A DNA stretch of 64,000 nt from assembly GCA_934218695.1 (NCBI GenBank), contig CAKQDA010000001.1:140146-204145 (forward strand), read 5' to 3'. The notes below the pieces were generated by a model, which saw nothing but the letters and a program-made list of their open reading frames with translations, ran no database searches and was not told where the DNA came from. This stretch comes from an uncultured Succinivibrio sp. (GTDB lineage Bacteria; Pseudomonadota; Gammaproteobacteria; Enterobacterales; Succinivibrionaceae). This document shows, one piece after another, positions 8,612 to 18,967 of the stretch (positions within the stretch are counted from its first letter, which is position 1; every line of letters begins with the position of its first letter). The translations under genes and the position numbers were made by a program.

Positions 8612-9385
8612 ATGTCAAATAAATTACCTGTAGTAGAGATCTTTGACTCCCTGCAGGGGGAAGGTCCGTATCTGCATCCTGCAATCTTTTTAAGAACTGC
8701 TCTGTGCTGTTTTAAGTGTACAGGTTTTAACTGTACTCTAAAAGCACCTGACGGCTCTATTGTCACCGGTTGTGATACCATCAGGGCAGTTTCCACAAGG
8801 TTCAAAGACAGCTGGACCTATTTTGAAGACAGCTCAAGTCTTGTCAGAGCCATACAGAAACATATAAGACATTATCCCCACTCTCATTTTAAACAGGATC
8901 TGGTTTTAACAGGAGGTGAGCCTTTACTTCATTTAAATAATCCTGTTCTTACAGAAACATTAGATCACTTTATCAGCAGGGGACATGATTTGACCATTGA
9001 GACCAATGCTGCTTTACCTGTAAGTTTTGAAAAGAATTTTCTAAGGCAGGCTCGTTTTTCAATGAGTGTGAAACTGTCAAACTCAGGCGAGAAAAAAGAA
9101 AAGCGGATAAATTTCGACACTATAAAAGCAATTGCAGACAACACATCTCATTCCTATTTCAAGTTTGTAGTTTCAAAAGACTCATGGCCTAAAGACAAAG
9201 AAGAAATTTTTGAAATTCTTGATAACGTGGACAGAGCACCTGATGTATATCTGATGCCTTTAGGTGGAGACTTTAAAACTCTGCAGGAGAATACTGCATT
9301 TGTGGTGGAAAAGTGTATAGAGCATGGATTTTTCTATACAGACAGAACTCATATCAGAGCCTGGAACACTAAAGAGGGTGTTTAG
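8612..9385 (+). CDS. queE: 7-carboxy-7-deazaguanine synthase QueE (radical SAM)
   Basis: Radical SAM enzyme that contracts 6-carboxytetrahydropterin to 7-carboxy-7-deazaguanine. The N-terminus has the substrate loop DSLQGEGPYLHP followed by a cysteine cluster (Cys32, Cys33, Cys36, Cys41) in CCFKCTGFNC, the form seen in some QueE families, and the SAM-binding LTGGEPLLH. The frame is open from a TTG at 8591, but the ATG at 8612 is preceded by AGGA at good spacing and gives the standard start MSNKLPVVEIFDSLQGEGP, so 8612 is used (257 aa). Paired with queD; queC, the next enzyme, is not in the window, and queF is at 35.6 kb. Confidence 0.92.
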   Translation: MSNKLPVVEIFDSLQGEGPYLHPAIFLRTALCCFKCTGFNCTLKAPDGSIVTGCDTIRAVSTRFKDSWTYFEDSSSLVRAIQKHIRHYPHSHFKQDLVLTGGEPLLHLNNPVLTETLDHFISRGHDLTIETNAALPVSFEKNFLRQARFSMSVKLSNSGEKKEKRINFDTIKAIADNTSHSYFKFVVSKDSWPKDKEEIFEILDNVDRAPDVYLMPLGGDFKTLQENTAFVVEKCIEHGFFYTDRTHIRAWNTKEGV

Positions 9386-9413
9386 GCTCTGACATTGAAG
9401 TTTTTGTTGAAGA

Positions 9414-11093
9414 CTATTCTGAGATTACTGCTCTGGCACTAAAAGGCTTAACTGTAATGTCCTTTCCTGTTACAGGTAAACTTGAAAACAGATCATAACC
9501 TGAAGCTTTAACATGAATAGGGGAGTCAATCCAGTTAAAGAAAACGTCAATCCTTCGTGAAGACTTTCTGTCACTTATCACAAAGTGTGTAAAGTCATCA
9601 TCATAGTCGACAGTCTTATCCCATTTCTGAACTTCAAGAATTCTGTTAACCCTGTTAAAGTCTTTAGGTTCAAGCTCTTTTAAGGAGTCTCCGAGCATAA
9701 GTACGCCATCTGCAACCAGGATGGCACACAGGTGGAAGTTAAAGTCCTCTTCAGAAGCAATCTGATTTTCAAAGTTTTTAAGACACAGGCAGTCAGGATC
9801 GTTTATCCACAGCTGTCTGTTCATCCACTGTCTTGAGAATGTTTCTTTTGCATCATGTTCAATCCAGAATCTTGTTCTCTGGATATCATCACTTACTCTC
9901 ATGCCATGTACAAGACCAAGACTAGGCCAGAGAGGTGCATTGCAGCCTAGGACAAAGCTGTCTTTACCCACAACTGACAGGATTGCCTTTAAGCCTTCTC
10001 GGTAGTTGTCAATTCTTGTAAAACCTGATGTGAACTTAAGCCCTTTGATAGCACCCCAGTAACAGGCATCAAGCTTGAAGTATTTAATATTGAGCTTGTC
10101 ATGGAAGTAGCTGAACACCTGCTGAATATAGCGAACGACTTCGATTTTGGAGAAATCGAGAGAATACCAGTTCAGATCACGCCATCCTCCATAGGTGATT
10201 TTATCAGCTGATACTAAATTTCCATCTGGATCAGTTGCAAACCAGTCAGGGTGCTGTTTAAAAAGTTCTGAGTTTTCGCTGGCAATAAACGGAGCAACCC
10301 ATAAGGCAGGCTTCTTGCCTGCTCTGATAATATCTGAAACCACACGTTCAAAACCTGACGGAAACTTATCTGTAAAGTTAAGCCAGTCGCCCATGTGTGT
10401 CTGATAGCCGTCATCCATCTGAACGTACTCAAGATTATCATGATCTTTCATCTCATCAAGATTGGTATAGACAGCATGTTCTGTCAGGTTTGCATAGTAG
10501 CAGTACCATGAGCACCAGCCTGCAGGCGTATGGTCAAATTTTAAAGGTTTGTGATGAGTACTGATTAAAGAAGCAAACTCTTTTAAAACATCAGCTTTAT
10601 TCTTTCCCTCAAGAATGGTGAAGTATTCTGATTGTAAAATTTCACCACACTTGAACTCTTTTCCTTCAGTCAGAAGTTCAATCTGGAGAGAGCCGTCTTT
10701 AAAAATTCTGAAAAGACCTGTGAAATGCTCACATGATGTAAATCCGAGTAAATGCCATAAACCATCATGTTTAAAGATAACAAAATTATAGGTTTCCTTA
10801 TAATCAGGATTTCTGCTGTGATGTGTATATGGAGGCTCATCATCAGGACAACGTCCTATATTTTCAGGATTTTTAAAGGTACCGCCTGTCTGGGACAGCA
10901 TTTGAAAACCTTCAGCATAGAGCCTGTCATCAGGTGATGCTACAGGTCCTGAAAACACGGTAAGGCTACCGTTAAAACTGCTGTCAGTTACAAGTTTTCT
11001 AAACAGAAATTCTTTTTTACCTTTATTTATGATTGAAAAACTATTGTTGTTTGATGAATCTTTCAGGATCTTCAATAGATAGTTCTCAGACAT
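9414..11093 (-). CDS. GH36-type alpha-galactosidase
   Basis: Glycoside hydrolase of 559 aa in the melibiase/GH36 group, hydrolysing alpha-galactosides such as melibiose and raffinose-family sugars. The barrel signatures are in order: GWCSWYCYY (192-200), QMDDGYQ (225-231), KPALWVAPF (261-269), and the nucleophile motif KLDACYWG with Asp342. The acid/base candidate is in MRVSDDIQ (Asp402/403). There is no signal peptide, so it is probably cytoplasmic, acting on imported sugar. It is shorter than classic 700-aa GH36 enzymes, with a reduced N-terminal beta-domain. No transporter or other sugar gene is adjacent, so it is a single-gene unit converging on queE. Exact substrate is inference. Confidence 0.88.
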   Translation of the reverse strand: MSENYLLKILKDSSNNNSFSIINKGKKEFLFRKLVTDSSFNGSLTVFSGPVASPDDRLYAEGFQMLSQTGGTFKNPENIGRCPDDEPPYTHHSRNPDYKETYNFVIFKHDGLWHLLGFTSCEHFTGLFRIFKDGSLQIELLTEGKEFKCGEILQSEYFTILEGKNKADVLKEFASLISTHHKPLKFDHTPAGWCSWYCYYANLTEHAVYTNLDEMKDHDNLEYVQMDDGYQTHMGDWLNFTDKFPSGFERVVSDIIRAGKKPALWVAPFIASENSELFKQHPDWFATDPDGNLVSADKITYGGWRDLNWYSLDFSKIEVVRYIQQVFSYFHDKLNIKYFKLDACYWGAIKGLKFTSGFTRIDNYREGLKAILSVVGKDSFVLGCNAPLWPSLGLVHGMRVSDDIQRTRFWIEHDAKETFSRQWMNRQLWINDPDCLCLKNFENQIASEEDFNFHLCAILVADGVLMLGDSLKELEPKDFNRVNRILEVQKWDKTVDYDDDFTHFVISDRKSSRRIDVFFNWIDSPIHVKASGYDLFSSLPVTGKDITVKPFSARAVISE

Positions 11094-11299
11094 GTTATAT
11101 ATCCTTAAATTGTGATGTAGTCTTTGCCAGGCAGAAGCTTAACAGCAAGCTGTTTTGTAAAATTGAAAACTAATTATGGTAAAGACGATTGTAGCAGTAT
11201 GAGAAAGTTATAGATAGATTATTTTATAGAAAAGAAACAATTATCTGAATATTGAATATTTAATATTTAATAAAATTTACAGCATGTTATCTTTAAAAA

Positions 11300-11340
11300 G
11301 ATAAAACACAGCAGTCAGAATTTTATACTAACAGCTGTGT
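11300..11340 (-). terminator. Possible terminator downstream of the terC gene
   Basis: On the minus strand ACACAGC (11340-11334) pairs with GCTGTGT (11312-11306) and is followed by a T-rich tract. It lies about 20 bases after the terC stop. The rest of the gap 11094-11358 also holds an 8-bp inverted repeat, TTATCTTT/AAAGATAA (11287-11304). Confidence 0.4.
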
Positions 11341-11358
11341 AGACGCAGTACTGGATTG

Positions 11359-12378
11359 TTACTGCTTTTGCTTTTTACCAAATACAAGACTTGTAATTAC
11401 GCCTAAGGATAAGGTTACGACAATTACAATTAGAGAGGTGTAGACATCAATATCAAACCCCACTCCGAACAGGTGCAAAGATGCTGCAGCTGCAAGTTTG
11501 AAAGCGACAAAGAACAAAAGTACTATAACAGCCTTTTCAAGGTAAACAAGAGCATTTTTCAGTGCATCAAGAATAAAGTACATTGAACGCAGGCCTAAAA
11601 TTGCAAAGATCATGCATGAGTAAACAATGAACGGATCTTTGGATACGGCAATTACAGCTGGTACCGAGTCAAAGGCAAACATCACATCTGAGGTCTCCAC
11701 AATGGCAAGGCACAGGAATAATGGAGTTGCATAGAAAAGACCTTTTCTCTTTAAAACTATGTGTCTGTTCTCTTCTTTTTGTAGTTCAGTCTGTACATGA
11801 GAATTTGAGACAAAGAAATTATGACCTACAAGTTTTGGATACAGAGGAACAAAGAACTTGACGAATCTGTAAGCTGGGTGATTTGTAAAATCTGAAATAT
11901 TGTCGTTGTCCTTTTTCTTGATCATAAGTACAGCTGAAAGAGCAACCATAACAGCAAAAACAATCTCTATATAGGCACCTAATGAGAAGAGACTTGTACC
12001 GATTAAAACAAAGATAAGTCTGAATACAACAGCACCTAAAACTCCCCAGTACAGGACTCTGTGAGTGTAGCCTGAGGAAATGCCAAACCATGAGAAAACT
12101 GCCATGATAGCAAAGAGGTTGTCCACAGAAATTGCCATCTCAAATGCGTAGCCAGCAAAGTACAGAGATGCTACCTCTTTTGAAAAGTGATACCAGAGAA
12201 AGGCTCCAAACAGACAGCCTACTGAAATCCAGAACAGTGACCAGAGTGCGGCCGCTTTTACAGAAATAGGTTTATCTTTTCTGTGAGCAAACAAATCGAT
12301 TAAAAGACCAGCAATAGCAAGTACAGTAAAGATGACGACAGATTCAGTTTCAAGACCGATATGAGGGGTGTTTTGCAT
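11359..12378 (-). CDS. TerC-family integral membrane protein (Alx-like)
   Basis: Multi-pass membrane protein of 339 aa from the TerC family, whose members (TerC, Alx, MntY-like) are linked to metal-ion, especially manganese, handling. About nine hydrophobic helices are visible. The family signature is FEMAISVDNLFAIMAVFSWF, with a second acidic membrane motif ETSDVMFAFDSVPAVIA. The frame is open to a TTG at 12429, but the ATG at 12378 (MQNTPHIGLETES) has TTAGGA six bases upstream and matches family starts, so it is used. Monocistronic; divergent from the AAA gene downstream. The transported ion cannot be told from sequence. Confidence 0.88.
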   Translation of the reverse strand: MQNTPHIGLETESVVIFTVLAIAGLLIDLFAHRKDKPISVKAAALWSLFWISVGCLFGAFLWYHFSKEVASLYFAGYAFEMAISVDNLFAIMAVFSWFGISSGYTHRVLYWGVLGAVVFRLIFVLIGTSLFSLGAYIEIVFAVMVALSAVLMIKKKDNDNISDFTNHPAYRFVKFFVPLYPKLVGHNFFVSNSHVQTELQKEENRHIVLKRKGLFYATPLFLCLAIVETSDVMFAFDSVPAVIAVSKDPFIVYSCMIFAILGLRSMYFILDALKNALVYLEKAVIVLLFFVAFKLAAAASLHLFGVGFDIDVYTSLIVIVVTLSLGVITSLVFGKKQKQ

Positions 12379-12731
12379 TGTAATTCCTAAAAAAACTCCA
12401 AAAAGACAGATGCAACAAAATTTTAACAATACAGATTTTATCAGTTAAATCATGTTTCTGATATGAAAAAGTTAATTTTGAAAAAGAAAATAATCCTCAT
12501 GCAGTCATAAAAATTGTTTACCTGTTACCATTCAGGTTAAGAGTGTATTTCTGATCCAGGAACAACTGAGATCACAGTAAAATTCCAATCGGATCTGGCT
12601 CTTTACAGACATATTTTTTTAGGAATCAGTCTTTACTGTCAAAAAAAAGCCATTATTAAAGATGATCATTACATTTCTTCATATATAATCGATTTAGAAA
12701 TCAGATAAAAAATGAAAACAGGATAGAACAA

Positions 12732-14576
12732 ATGAGCGATAGGAAGTTTTTGCCATTACCATACGGGTATAACAGTTATGAGGAAATATGGAATGATAAC
12801 TGTTACTTTGTGGATAAGACCTCATACCTGAAAAATGTTCTTGAAGGCAGTGGCAAGGTACTTCTGTTTACAAGACCAAGACGCTTTGGTAAAACAGTCT
12901 TTATGAGTACGCTCAACTCATTTTTAAAGATAAACAAAGAAAATCCAACTGACACCTCAGAACAGCTAAGACTTTTTGAAGGAACACAAATATTAAAAGA
13001 CACAGAGTTCTGTGAAAAGTACATGGGTAAATATCCTGTTATCTTTATCACTTTAAAGAGTGTGGATGGAGATAACTTTGAAGATGCCTATAAGATGTTT
13101 GCCATTGTCGTATCAAAAGTTGCTTCTGAATATGAATATCTTTTAGAAAGTCCTAGGTTAAATGATTCAGATAAGGATGATTTAAGAAACATTATAAATA
13201 AGAGTTTTTTAATGAAACTTGAAAACTCAGCAATACTTAAGACTTCATTAAATACCCTGTCAGAACTTTTATACAAGGAATACGGTAAACTCCCAGTCCT
13301 GCTCATAGATGAATATGATGTACCATTAGCCAAGGCCTCATATCACGATTTACTCAAATATAAGACATACGACGGAAAAATTGATGCTAACAATACCTAC
13401 CATGCAAGAATGGTAACTCTAATGTCAGGTTTCCTTGGTGTTCTAAAAGATGAGAACACTCTTACCAAGACAGTAATGACAGGATGTTTAAAGGTAGCTA
13501 AAAACAGTATCTTTACAGGAGTTAACAATCTTTATGTAAATACTGTAACTGCAACAGAAAAAGACTATACAGGCTTAATCGGTTTTACCAAGGATGAAAC
13601 AAACAGGTTTCTTGATGACTATGACCTGTCAGAATACTCTGCCCTTGTAAAAGACAACTATGACGGATACAGATTCTATGACAAGGAAATGTTCTGTCCA
13701 TGGGATGTGGTAAATTTCATTCGTAACAATTACAAACTGAAAATAGATGGTGAATTACAGCAGATACATGCAGACAACTACTGGACAGGAACCACCTCAA
13801 GCTCTGCTGTCTATGAATATTTAGGATATCTTACAGATAAAGATACTCAGAAGATGCAGGACTTAATTGACGGTAAATCTATCAGTTTCAGTCTCAATGA
13901 TTCCATGAACTATGACAGTCTGTCAGAACACAATCCTGATGACTTCTGGTCACTTCTTCTGCATACAGGTTATTTAACCCTAGACTGGGATAAGACCACA
14001 GAAGAACTTTCAAAAGCTAACTCTTCAAGCAAAAACATTTTTGTAAGAATACCGAATCTGGAAATAAGAGAGTGTTTTATACAGAACATTCAGCAGAAGT
14101 TTAAGGAACAACTGTCAAAGGACAATACAGCATCCAGTCTTGTAAACAGCTTTTTAGACGGTAAGGCTCAAGAGGCATCAGACATTCTCTTTGACCTGCT
14201 GCAGCACTACGTATCCGTAAGAGACACTGCAACTAAAGCTCCTCATGAGAACTACTATCACGGTTTTCTAAACGGACTCTTTTCTAACTGCACTAAGGGA
14301 TTCTTTTCTGAATACCATTCCAATTCTGAATCTGGTGACGGCTATGCTGACATTATCTTTAAGAGTAACCGTGGAGGTAAAGTCGTCATCATTGAGATAA
14401 AATCATGCTCAGGTTCTGAGAGTAAAAAGGCAAAAGCCAGAGAGGCTATAGCACAGATAGAAGAGAAGAATTACGCTAAACCATATCTTAATAATGAGGA
14501 TATATCTTCAGTTTATGCATATGGAATTTCATTTGATAAAAAGGACTGTGATGTCCTTTGTAAGAAGATAAAGTAA
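12732..14576 (+). CDS. AAA-ATPase-like / PD-(D/E)XK nuclease family protein, intact copy
   Basis: A 614-aa two-domain protein of the AAA-ATPase_like plus DUF1703-type nuclease family, widespread in gut bacteria and of unsettled function. The N-terminal part carries NDNCYFVDKTSYLKNVL, a P-loop-like RPRRFGKT (48-55) and a Walker-B-like LLIDEYDVPLAKA (Asp193-Glu194). The C-terminal part has a PD-(D/E)XK-like core, GDGYADIIF followed by VVIIEIKSC (about 535-560), giving Asp and Glu-x-Lys catalytic candidates. The ATG at 12732 follows an AGGAT stretch. It is the only complete member in the window: one decayed copy lies at 4959 and another relic near 19811. Role as nuclease, toxin or defence factor is not shown by the sequence. 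Confidence 0.88.
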   Translation: MSDRKFLPLPYGYNSYEEIWNDNCYFVDKTSYLKNVLEGSGKVLLFTRPRRFGKTVFMSTLNSFLKINKENPTDTSEQLRLFEGTQILKDTEFCEKYMGKYPVIFITLKSVDGDNFEDAYKMFAIVVSKVASEYEYLLESPRLNDSDKDDLRNIINKSFLMKLENSAILKTSLNTLSELLYKEYGKLPVLLIDEYDVPLAKASYHDLLKYKTYDGKIDANNTYHARMVTLMSGFLGVLKDENTLTKTVMTGCLKVAKNSIFTGVNNLYVNTVTATEKDYTGLIGFTKDETNRFLDDYDLSEYSALVKDNYDGYRFYDKEMFCPWDVVNFIRNNYKLKIDGELQQIHADNYWTGTTSSSAVYEYLGYLTDKDTQKMQDLIDGKSISFSLNDSMNYDSLSEHNPDDFWSLLLHTGYLTLDWDKTTEELSKANSSSKNIFVRIPNLEIRECFIQNIQQKFKEQLSKDNTASSLVNSFLDGKAQEASDILFDLLQHYVSVRDTATKAPHENYYHGFLNGLFSNCTKGFFSEYHSNSESGDGYADIIFKSNRGGKVVIIEIKSCSGSESKKAKAREAIAQIEEKNYAKPYLNNEDISSVYAYGISFDKKDCDVLCKKIK

Positions 14577-14692
14577 AATTCAAGTTCTGCGCACGTAACT
14601 TTTTTCGTACATAATATGTGGAAATTTTGAAAGCGAGCACAATCAGAAGGATGACTTAAGTTCTGCTTTTATACACTCGTTTACAAAGCCTA

Positions 14693-15214
14693 TTATAAAA
14701 CTATGCTGATATTTTCTGTTACTGTTTTTTCCAGTTTTAGAAGTTGCTCTTTTCTTTTTATTCCTCCTGAATAGCCTGTAAGTGATCCGTCAGCGCCTAA
14801 AACTCTGTGGCAGGGAATAATGATGCAGACAGGATTGTGACTTACAGCACCGCCTACTGCCTGAGCTGACATTATCTTTTTGCTGTCATTATCTGTAAGC
14901 TGTCTTGCTACCTGACCATAGGTTAATGACTGCCCGTAGGCAATTTCTGTGAGAATTTTATAAACCTTAAGTCTGAAAGGTGTGGCCTGAAGCTCAAGAT
15001 GTGGATAGATATCAGGAATTCTGCCTTTAAAGTAGTTGTCAAGATATCTTATTGTATCTGAAAATACTGCTGTTAAAGTTTCTGTACTGGAACTGTCAGG
15101 CGTAAAAGAAATTCTGTATTCATCGGAAAAATAAAGTGCCATGAGCGCTAGGTCAGTGCCTAACATAGTCATCTGTCCTAATGGTGAGTCATAGAACCAC
15201 TTATACATTTGCAT
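14693..15214 (-). CDS. ogt: Methylated-DNA-[protein]-cysteine S-methyltransferase
   Basis: Suicide repair enzyme that moves the methyl group from O6-methylguanine to its own cysteine. The active-site motif IIPCHRVLG is complete, with Cys135. TPFRLKVYKILTEIAYGQSL and TYGQVARQL give the DNA-binding helix region, and TGYSGGIKRKEQLLKLE is the usual C-terminal motif. At 173 aa it is the Ogt/short-Ada form without an Ada N-terminal domain. Its ATG overlaps the stop of the metallophosphoesterase gene by one base (TAATG), implying translational coupling with that gene. Confidence 0.94.
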   Translation of the reverse strand: MQMYKWFYDSPLGQMTMLGTDLALMALYFSDEYRISFTPDSSSTETLTAVFSDTIRYLDNYFKGRIPDIYPHLELQATPFRLKVYKILTEIAYGQSLTYGQVARQLTDNDSKKIMSAQAVGGAVSHNPVCIIIPCHRVLGADGSLTGYSGGIKRKEQLLKLEKTVTENISIVL

Positions 15215-16407
15215 TACTTTAAAACAATTTTTACAAGCTGTGATGGTGTATTTAACCTTAAAGGAACACCTGCCCAGATGCGAGTTCCGTTAGTTACGAT
15301 CACCTGCTCCTTATCCAGAGCATAGTATCCGCTTACAAGACCGCCATTTGCAGCAGCCACAATCTGTTTTAATCCGGGCATTAGCCCTCCATGGGTGTGA
15401 CCTGCAAGAGTCAGTGCGGAAATCTCTTTTAATTCATGGGCAATTTTAGGCTGGTGTGTTAAAAAGACTGTAGGCACTAAAGGATTTGTATTCTTTAGAG
15501 CTTCTCTGATATCTGGTGATGCAAAGCCATAGCGTGGAGCAGACAGATCAATGAGCCCGCAGAGATTTAAAAGTGCTGTACCATCGCTGTCTCTGATAAC
15601 AGTTCCACTGTTTTCCAGAAAACTTATACCGCCTTTAGAGAAGTAATGTAACCACTCTGTATAGCCAGAGTAAAACTCATGATTTCCGGAAACAGCATAC
15701 ACTCCATATCTTGATTTAAGTTTGAACAGAATTCTTGTCATATGATCAAGAGAAGCTATGTCTCCGTCTATAAAATCTCCTGTAATAACGATCAAGTCAG
15801 GATCTTCTATGTTTGCTCTTCTGACAATATCCTCAATTTCAGATACTGTTGCAGGAGCGCTGATATGCAGATCTGCTAAATGTATTATCTTGAATCCTTC
15901 AGCTTTTTCAGGAAGTCTGTCCAGCTTAAGACTGTAGGTTATGTCCTCTGGAGGTGCAAAACCATTGATGACACCTGTAATACCCAGGAAACAGGAAATG
16001 ACAAGCATAATTACGGCATATCTTGTGGAGAAGGATGGAATTAAAAAGCGACGGATATTCCGGCGTACAAGTTTAAAAAAGCCGTTTATGAGCATTCTAA
16101 GCAATGTCTGAATGCACAGAAAAATTGATGAAAAATAGATGCAGTCTGAAATGATGGCAGGGTATCGTGTAAGTTTAGGATCCATTAGGGTACCACCTGT
16201 AAACAGGTAGATATAGATTTTTAATGAGCCCAAACCAAATACTGTAGCCAGAAGTATTCTTGTTTTTACCGACAGTTTCTTTAATGGCAGTACAAAAAAC
16301 AGAATGATAATCAGGGCCTGCACAAAAGGATAAATTAAAAAAGCCAACATAAATAAAACGGTACCATCTGTAAAAACGTTATTTCGTAACAATTCAGATA
16401 AAAGCAC
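15214..16407 (-). CDS. Membrane-anchored metallophosphoesterase (YaeI/YkuE-like)
   Basis: A 397-aa protein with about four N-terminal hydrophobic helices (residues 14-150), then a calcineurin-like phosphoesterase domain. Metal-binding motifs run in order: HLADLHIS, ITGDFIDGD, SGNHEFYSG, LTHQPKIAHE, AGHTHGG. Relatives such as YaeI and YkuE act on UDP-2,3-diacylglucosamine-like or related phosphoester substrates, but the substrate cannot be assigned here. The start is GTG at 16407; no better ATG lies upstream. It is the first gene of a two-gene unit, overlapping ogt by one base. Confidence 0.87.
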   Translation of the reverse strand: MLLSELLRNNVFTDGTVLFMLAFLIYPFVQALIIILFFVLPLKKLSVKTRILLATVFGLGSLKIYIYLFTGGTLMDPKLTRYPAIISDCIYFSSIFLCIQTLLRMLINGFFKLVRRNIRRFLIPSFSTRYAVIMLVISCFLGITGVINGFAPPEDITYSLKLDRLPEKAEGFKIIHLADLHISAPATVSEIEDIVRRANIEDPDLIVITGDFIDGDIASLDHMTRILFKLKSRYGVYAVSGNHEFYSGYTEWLHYFSKGGISFLENSGTVIRDSDGTALLNLCGLIDLSAPRYGFASPDIREALKNTNPLVPTVFLTHQPKIAHELKEISALTLAGHTHGGLMPGLKQIVAAANGGLVSGYYALDKEQVIVTNGTRIWAGVPLRLNTPSQLVKIVLK

Positions 16408-16480
16408 AACACATATTTTCAGTCTTATTCATATTACCTGAATTAGTTCTGTAAAACATGCCTGATGCTGAGCTGTATGC

Positions 16481-17653
16481 CTAATCTTCACATTTAGGAT
16501 TGAGACATCCTAAAATTGACGGTCTGTCAGAACCTGTGCTGTGACCTAAATCTAATGGCTTTCTGTGACAGAACATATAGGCAAAGAAAGCAAAGGCATG
16601 GGCTTCAATAAGTTTGGAATTTACTCCAAGAGTATCTGCGCACTCTACATCCACGTGCTGTTTTTTGAGCATTTCAGTAAGTCTTTCAAAAATAAGGCTG
16701 TTGTAGGCACCTCCTCCGCAAAGAATTAAGCGGGAGGAGTCAATCCTGTATCTGAACAGACACTGTCTTATGGCGTTTACTGATGCCACTACAGTAAATT
16801 CTGTAAGAGTTGCAATTAAATCTGGAATAAATGATCTGTCCTGAGTTGCCAGCAGTAATTCTTCAGCGATGAACTCGGGGTTGAAAGTCTCACGACCTGT
16901 CGATTTTGGTGGAGGCTGCTGTAAGTATGGTTCTGATAAATATTTTGCTAAAAGAGCCGGTATTACCTTTCCCTGTCTTGCAGTTTCACCGTTTCTGTCA
17001 AAAGGCTTTTTTAAAAGTAACCTTGTGGCTGTATCAATGAGTGTGTTGGCAGGTCCCGTATCAAATGCCTGCAGGATTGAATGCTCGGGATTTTTATCTA
17101 TCACAGTCAGGTTTGCTATCCCACCTAAATTGAGGACCATTGATACCCTGTCATCTGATGCAAACTGAATTCTGTGAAATGCCTGCGTAAGAGGAGCTCC
17201 ATTCCCTCCACAGGCAATATCTGAAGCTCTGAAATTATTGATAACATCAATTCCTGTAAGTGCAGCTACGCGTGGACCGTCATCTAGCTGAATGGAAAAT
17301 CCCTTTTCAGGTCGGTGCCTTATGGTCTGTCCGTGACATCCTACTGCGACAACATCTTTCCTGTCGATGCCCGCTTTTTTTAGAAGTTTATTTACAGCTG
17401 CAGCCTCATATTCAGCAAGTTTTACTCTTGCAGCTCCTGATTTTTCAATTTCATTATCTGTACCTGTACACAGACTGTGTAAAGTCTGCTTTAGTGCTTC
17501 ATCAAAATCCACACTGACGTAATCTACAATCTTACTAGTTAAATTGTTTTGAGATGTTAGAGAATTGTCTTCTGTTCTGGAAAAATCAACTAAAACTGCA
17601 TCGATGCCGTCTATGCTGGTTCCAGACATCAATCCAATATAATACTCAGACAT
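16481..17653 (-). CDS. anmK: Anhydro-N-acetylmuramic acid kinase
   Basis: Phosphorylates and opens 1,6-anhydro-N-acetylmuramic acid to MurNAc-6-phosphate in cell-wall recycling. The N-terminal ATP-binding signature GLMSGTSIDGIDAVL (residues 7-21) is diagnostic. VGCHGQTIRHRPE, SMVLNLGGIANLT and AFDTGPANTLID follow in the usual order, with LCGGGAYN near the C-terminus. At 390 aa it has normal length. It is transcribed toward the metallophosphoesterase gene, 73 bases away, and is divergent from tyrS. The downstream recycling enzyme MurQ is not in the window. Confidence 0.95.
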   Translation of the reverse strand: MSEYYIGLMSGTSIDGIDAVLVDFSRTEDNSLTSQNNLTSKIVDYVSVDFDEALKQTLHSLCTGTDNEIEKSGAARVKLAEYEAAAVNKLLKKAGIDRKDVVAVGCHGQTIRHRPEKGFSIQLDDGPRVAALTGIDVINNFRASDIACGGNGAPLTQAFHRIQFASDDRVSMVLNLGGIANLTVIDKNPEHSILQAFDTGPANTLIDTATRLLLKKPFDRNGETARQGKVIPALLAKYLSEPYLQQPPPKSTGRETFNPEFIAEELLLATQDRSFIPDLIATLTEFTVVASVNAIRQCLFRYRIDSSRLILCGGGAYNSLIFERLTEMLKKQHVDVECADTLGVNSKLIEAHAFAFFAYMFCHRKPLDLGHSTGSDRPSILGCLNPKCED

Positions 17654-17766
17654 ACTGGTCCTTTTTTGATGAAAAACAAGATTAAATGGAGTTAGAAGTC
17701 ATTTTAATATAAAATAACAGAATTATTGTCTGTTTTTGAAATTCATAAATTTAGGATATTAGTCAG

Positions 17767-18954
17767 ATGTCAGATATCGAGAACGCACTACGTGAAATTG
17801 CCCGTGGTGCAGAAGAAATTATTCCATTAGACGAATTAAAGAAAAAACTTGAATCAGGTCGCCAGTTAACTATCAAGTTAGGTATGGATCCAACTGCTCC
17901 TGATATCCATTTAGGTCATACAGTGATCTTAAATAAACTCAGAACCTTCCAGAAACTTGGTCACAAGATTGTTTTAATCATTGGTGACTTTACAGCTTCA
18001 ATCGGAGATCCTTCCGGTAAGAATGCCACCCGTCCTGAGTTACCACGTGAACAGATTATTGAAAACGCAAAAACCTATGCCGAGCAGGCTTTCAAGATCT
18101 TAGACAAGGATTTAACCGAGATCCGCTATAACAGTGAGTGGTGTGAGAAGTTAGGTGCTGCCGGCACTATTAAACTTGCGTCAAAGCTGACTGTTGCCAG
18201 AATGTTAGAGCGCGACGATTTCTCAAAGCGTTTTGCCTCAAAGCAGCCTATTGCAATACATGAGTTCCTGTACCCTTTATTCCAGGGGTATGATTCAGTA
18301 GCCATTAAATCAGATGTTGAGTTAGGTGGAACCGATCAGAAATTCAATCTCCTGATGGGACGTGAACTGCAGAAAGACGCCGGAATGGAACCTCAGTGTG
18401 TGTTGATGATGCCTCTGCTTGTAGGCCTTGACGGTGTAGTCAAGATGTCAAAATCAAAGCACAACTACATCGGTGTAACCGAAGCTCCTAAAGAGATGTT
18501 CGGTAAGATCATGTCAATTTCAGATGATCTGATGTGGTCATACTATGATCTGCTTTCATTCAAGAATGTTGAAGAAATCAAGGCTGTTCATGACAAGTGC
18601 ACAAGTGGGGAAATGAACCCACGTGATGCTAAGATTGAGTTAGGTCGTGAAATAGTAGAGCGCTACCACGGCAGTGACGCTGCAGATGCAGCAGTCGAGG
18701 GCTTTAAGTCTCAGTTTGCCAAGGGTGCTTTGCCTGATGATATTCCTGAGGTTACAGTTTCATCTGCTTCAGTTCCAAATCTGTTAAAGGATGCCGGTCT
18801 TTGTGCATCAACATCAGAAGCCATGAGAATGCTCAAGCAGTCAGCTGTTAAGTGTGACGGTAAGGTTGTTACAGACAAGAATGCACCTGTAGTAAAGGGA
18901 ACCGCCATCTGGCAGGTTGGTAAGCGTCGATTTGCAAAGGTTACTGTAGCTTAA
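17767..18954 (+). CDS. tyrS: Tyrosyl-tRNA synthetase
   Basis: Class I aminoacyl-tRNA synthetase charging tRNA-Tyr. The HIGH-type motif is [13 protein letters not shown] (His48 to His51) and the second signature is KMSKSKHN. The C-terminus has an S4-like RNA-binding domain ([19 protein letters not shown]). At 395 aa with HLGH it fits the TyrZ-like subgroup rather than the 424-aa E. coli TyrS. Leucine is mostly TTA, as in the other highly expressed genes here. rpiA follows after 13 bases and probably shares its transcript. Confidence 0.96.
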   Translation: MSDIENALREIARGAEEIIPLDELKKKLESGRQLTIKLGMDPTAPDIHLGHTVILNKLRTFQKLGHKIVLIIGDFTASIGDPSGKNATRPELPREQIIENAKTYAEQAFKILDKDLTEIRYNSEWCEKLGAAGTIKLASKLTVARMLERDDFSKRFASKQPIAIHEFLYPLFQGYDSVAIKSDVELGGTDQKFNLLMGRELQKDAGMEPQCVLMMPLLVGLDGVVKMSKSKHNYIGVTEAPKEMFGKIMSISDDLMWSYYDLLSFKNVEEIKAVHDKCTSGEMNPRDAKIELGREIVERYHGSDAADAAVEGFKSQFAKGALPDDIPEVTVSSASVPNLLKDAGLCASTSEAMRMLKQSAVKCDGKVVTDKNAPVVKGTAIWQVGKRRFAKVTVA

Positions 18955-18967
18955 AAGGGGTAGGAAA